A stretch of 64,000 nucleotides of DNA from Beutenbergia cavernae DSM 12333 (GTDB lineage: Bacteria > Actinomycetota > Actinomycetes > Actinomycetales > Beutenbergiaceae). The translations under genes were made by a program, and so were the position numbers. The DNA is taken from NCBI RefSeq assembly GCF_000023105.1, contig NC_012669.1, positions 558,001-622,000 of the forward strand. Reading direction: 5' to 3'. Shown here one piece after another: positions 62,901 through 64,000 of the stretch (position 1 is its first letter; each line of letters begins with the position of its first letter). The notes beneath the pieces are model-generated. The model worked only from the letters and a program-made list of their open reading frames with translations. It did no database searches and had not been told where the DNA came from.

Positions 62901-62945
62901 ATTGGGGCAACTTCGGGAGCGCATGACTCCCGGACTTACCCCAGT
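62901..62945. repeat. Hairpin B2, second direct copy framing DUF559 gene B
   Basis: Left arm 62901-62919 and right arm 62927-62945 around the 7-nt loop CGCATGA; the stem has several mismatches but is clearly homologous to B1 (GGGAG, ATGACTCCCGGA and TACCCCA shared). It lies 41 nt past the stop of the minus-strand patB-like gene. Confidence 0.9.
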
Positions 62946-62986
62946 CGCGGAAGGGGACCGCCGGGATGGGTGCGTGAGCGACCGGC

Positions 62987-64000
62987 TCAGGCGGCGTGGC
63001 GCCCCGCGACGGCGGTACCCATCTGCTCGATCGCCTGCGCCAGCACGGGCCGGGGCAGGGCGAAGTTGAGCCGCACGAAGCCCTCCTCGCCGCACGCCGC
63101 GCCGTCGACCATCGCCACGCCGGCGTGCTCGCGGAAGAAGTCGCCGGGCGCGGCGCCGAGCTCGAGCTCCCGGCAGTCGAGCCAGGCGAGGTAGGTGCCC
63201 TCGGGCGGCGAGTAGCCGACGTCGGGCAGGTGCTCCGTGAGCAGCTCGCCCAGCAGGCGCCGGTTCCCGTCGAGGTAGGTGACGATCTCCTCGAGCCACC
63301 CCTCGCCGGACGTGAACGCCGCCGTGTTCGCGATGACCCCGAGGTTGGCCGCGCCGTGCGAGGCCATGAACCCGAACTTCTCCCACTCCACGGCGTCGGC
63401 GGCGTTCGACAGCAGGAGCTGAGCGCACTTGAGGCCGGGCAGGTTCCAGGCCTTCGACGCCGACGTCGCCGTCACGGTGTGGCTCGCCGCCGCCTCGGAG
63501 ATCGACGCGTACGGCACGTGGTGGGCGCCCGGGTAGACGAGCGGGGCGTGGATCTCGTCGGAGAACACCCGCCCGCCGTGGGCGGTGACGACGTCGGCCA
63601 GGGCCGCCAGCTCCTCGCGGCCGAACACGCGGCCGAGCGGGTTGTAGGGGTTGCACAGCACGAGCAGTCCGGCGCCGTCCGCGAACGCGCGACCGATGCC
63701 GTCGAGGTCGAGCCGCCACACGCCGTCGTCGTCGTCGAGCAGCATGGGCACCCGGATGATCTCCCGCCCGAACAGCTCCGGGATCTTGAGGAACGGCATG
63801 TAGGCGGGCGTCGTCACGATGACCTTCTCGCCGCGACCGGAGAAGTGCTCCATCGCGACCTCGAGGGCCTTGATGACGTCGGGGAGGGGATGGATCCGCT
63901 CGGGCGAGATCTGCCACCCGTGGCGGCGGGCGTACCACTCGGAGACGGCCTCGGACATCGTGCGCACGAGGCTCGGCGGGAGGTAGCCGAACTGCGCGTC
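62987..64000 (-). CDS. MalY/PatB-type PLP enzyme, 5' end beyond the window
   Basis: 338 codons including the stop, open to the window edge; the first visible residues are DAQFGYLPPSLVRTMSEAV. Fold-type I aminotransferase motifs: CNPYNPLGRV, FSDEIHAPLVYPG, and the PLP lysine in TATSASKAWNLPGLKCAQ. This matches the MalY/PatB family, typically cystathionine or cysteine-S-conjugate beta-lyases of about 390 residues, so about 50 N-terminal residues lie outside. Beta-lyase activity is a family prediction. Confidence 0.9.
   Translation of the reverse strand, partial: DAQFGYLPPSLVRTMSEAVSEWYARRHGWQISPERIHPLPDVIKALEVAMEHFSGRGEKVIVTTPAYMPFLKIPELFGREIIRVPMLLDDDDGVWRLDLDGIGRAFADGAGLLVLCNPYNPLGRVFGREELAALADVVTAHGGRVFSDEIHAPLVYPGAHHVPYASISEAAASHTVTATSASKAWNLPGLKCAQLLLSNAADAVEWEKFGFMASHGAANLGVIANTAAFTSGEGWLEEIVTYLDGNRRLLGELLTEHLPDVGYSPPEGTYLAWLDCRELELGAAPGDFFREHAGVAMVDGAACGEEGFVRLNFALPRPVLAQAIEQMGTAVAGRHAA

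Larger units (their letters stand above)
61777..62945 (-). mobile_element. Candidate hairpin-framed DUF559 unit B
   Basis: 1,169 bp bounded by two direct copies of a 45-nt hairpin, with one AbiEi/DUF559 gene and a 116-nt leader; the layout copies unit A at 24663-25838 though the hairpin sequence differs. It separates asd from the patB-like gene. No recognised transposase is present. Mobility is inferred. Confidence 0.5.

Overview
The window is very GC-rich and gene-dense, with GTG/TTG starts, many 1-4 base gene overlaps, mycothiol-type enzymes, IdeR- and CmtR-type metal control, SAM-IV and SAM-I riboswitches, and the ffs / dnaX / recR / DUF5063 / lysC / asd order. Together these point to a high-GC actinobacterium, probably in Micrococcales (Cellulomonadaceae, Promicromonosporaceae or Beutenbergiaceae-like). 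No rRNA or phylogenetic marker here fixes the genus.

Layout. 1-5134: a type I restriction-modification operon on the minus strand (hsdM, hsdS, a GIY-YIG/RAMA-like nuclease, and the first codons of a probable hsdR), beside a DUF4143 ATPase with a 23-bp tandem repeat in its leader. 5327-13655: lpdA, a cysteine-desulfurase-like enzyme under a SAM-IV riboswitch, two alanine/proline-rich surface proteins, and a SAM-I-controlled DUF1737 / rhodanese / metZ sulfur operon. 13680-23731: upp, an SDR, a GNAT with a small leader ORF, tadA, an ECF sigma factor, an ArsR regulator with a 36-bp operator, an S9 peptidase, and yeiH with a LysR regulator. 23845-31038: two FluC channels, an AbiEi/DUF559 gene framed by duplicate hairpins, sir2, tRNA-Ser and a run of envelope and repair genes. 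31104-40307: an iron-box-controlled siderophore-interacting fusion, an ABC exporter with TetR, cmtR with a metal ATPase, a DHFR-like protein with TetR, and tRNA-Ser. 40438-51601: an M20 hydrolase, a GH16 glucanase, SRP RNA, two ABC-2 exporters, dnaX and recR. 51761-64000: a TSUP carrier, a sugar ABC transporter with a fused oxidoreductase and its LacI regulator, lysC-asd, a second hairpin-framed DUF559 gene and a MalY/PatB-type enzyme running off the window.

The most unusual signal is architectural. Two diverged AbiEi-HTH/DUF559-nuclease genes (24720-25673 and 61822-62784) each lie between two direct copies of a near-perfect hairpin. The hairpin sequence differs between the loci, but the geometry is the same: the stop codon touches one hairpin, about 111-117 nt separate the start from the other, the whole unit is about 1.17 kb, and the leader carries a pair of TGTGGACAA-like motifs 37-38 bp apart. 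No recognised transposase is present. Each outer hairpin sits at the 3' end of the neighbouring gene (sir2, patB-like), so the units look like nuclease genes that inserted at a terminator hairpin and duplicated it. A further dispersed hairpin family with GAGTGCG/CGCACTC arms occurs at three other intergenic sites.

Regulation is unusually readable. Many genes carry a TAGGCT-like -10 hexamer 6-7 nt before the start codon, which predicts leaderless mRNAs. Several regulators have clear palindromic operators (ArsR, CmtR, TetR, LacI), and two different SAM riboswitch classes lie within about 3.3 kb of each other.
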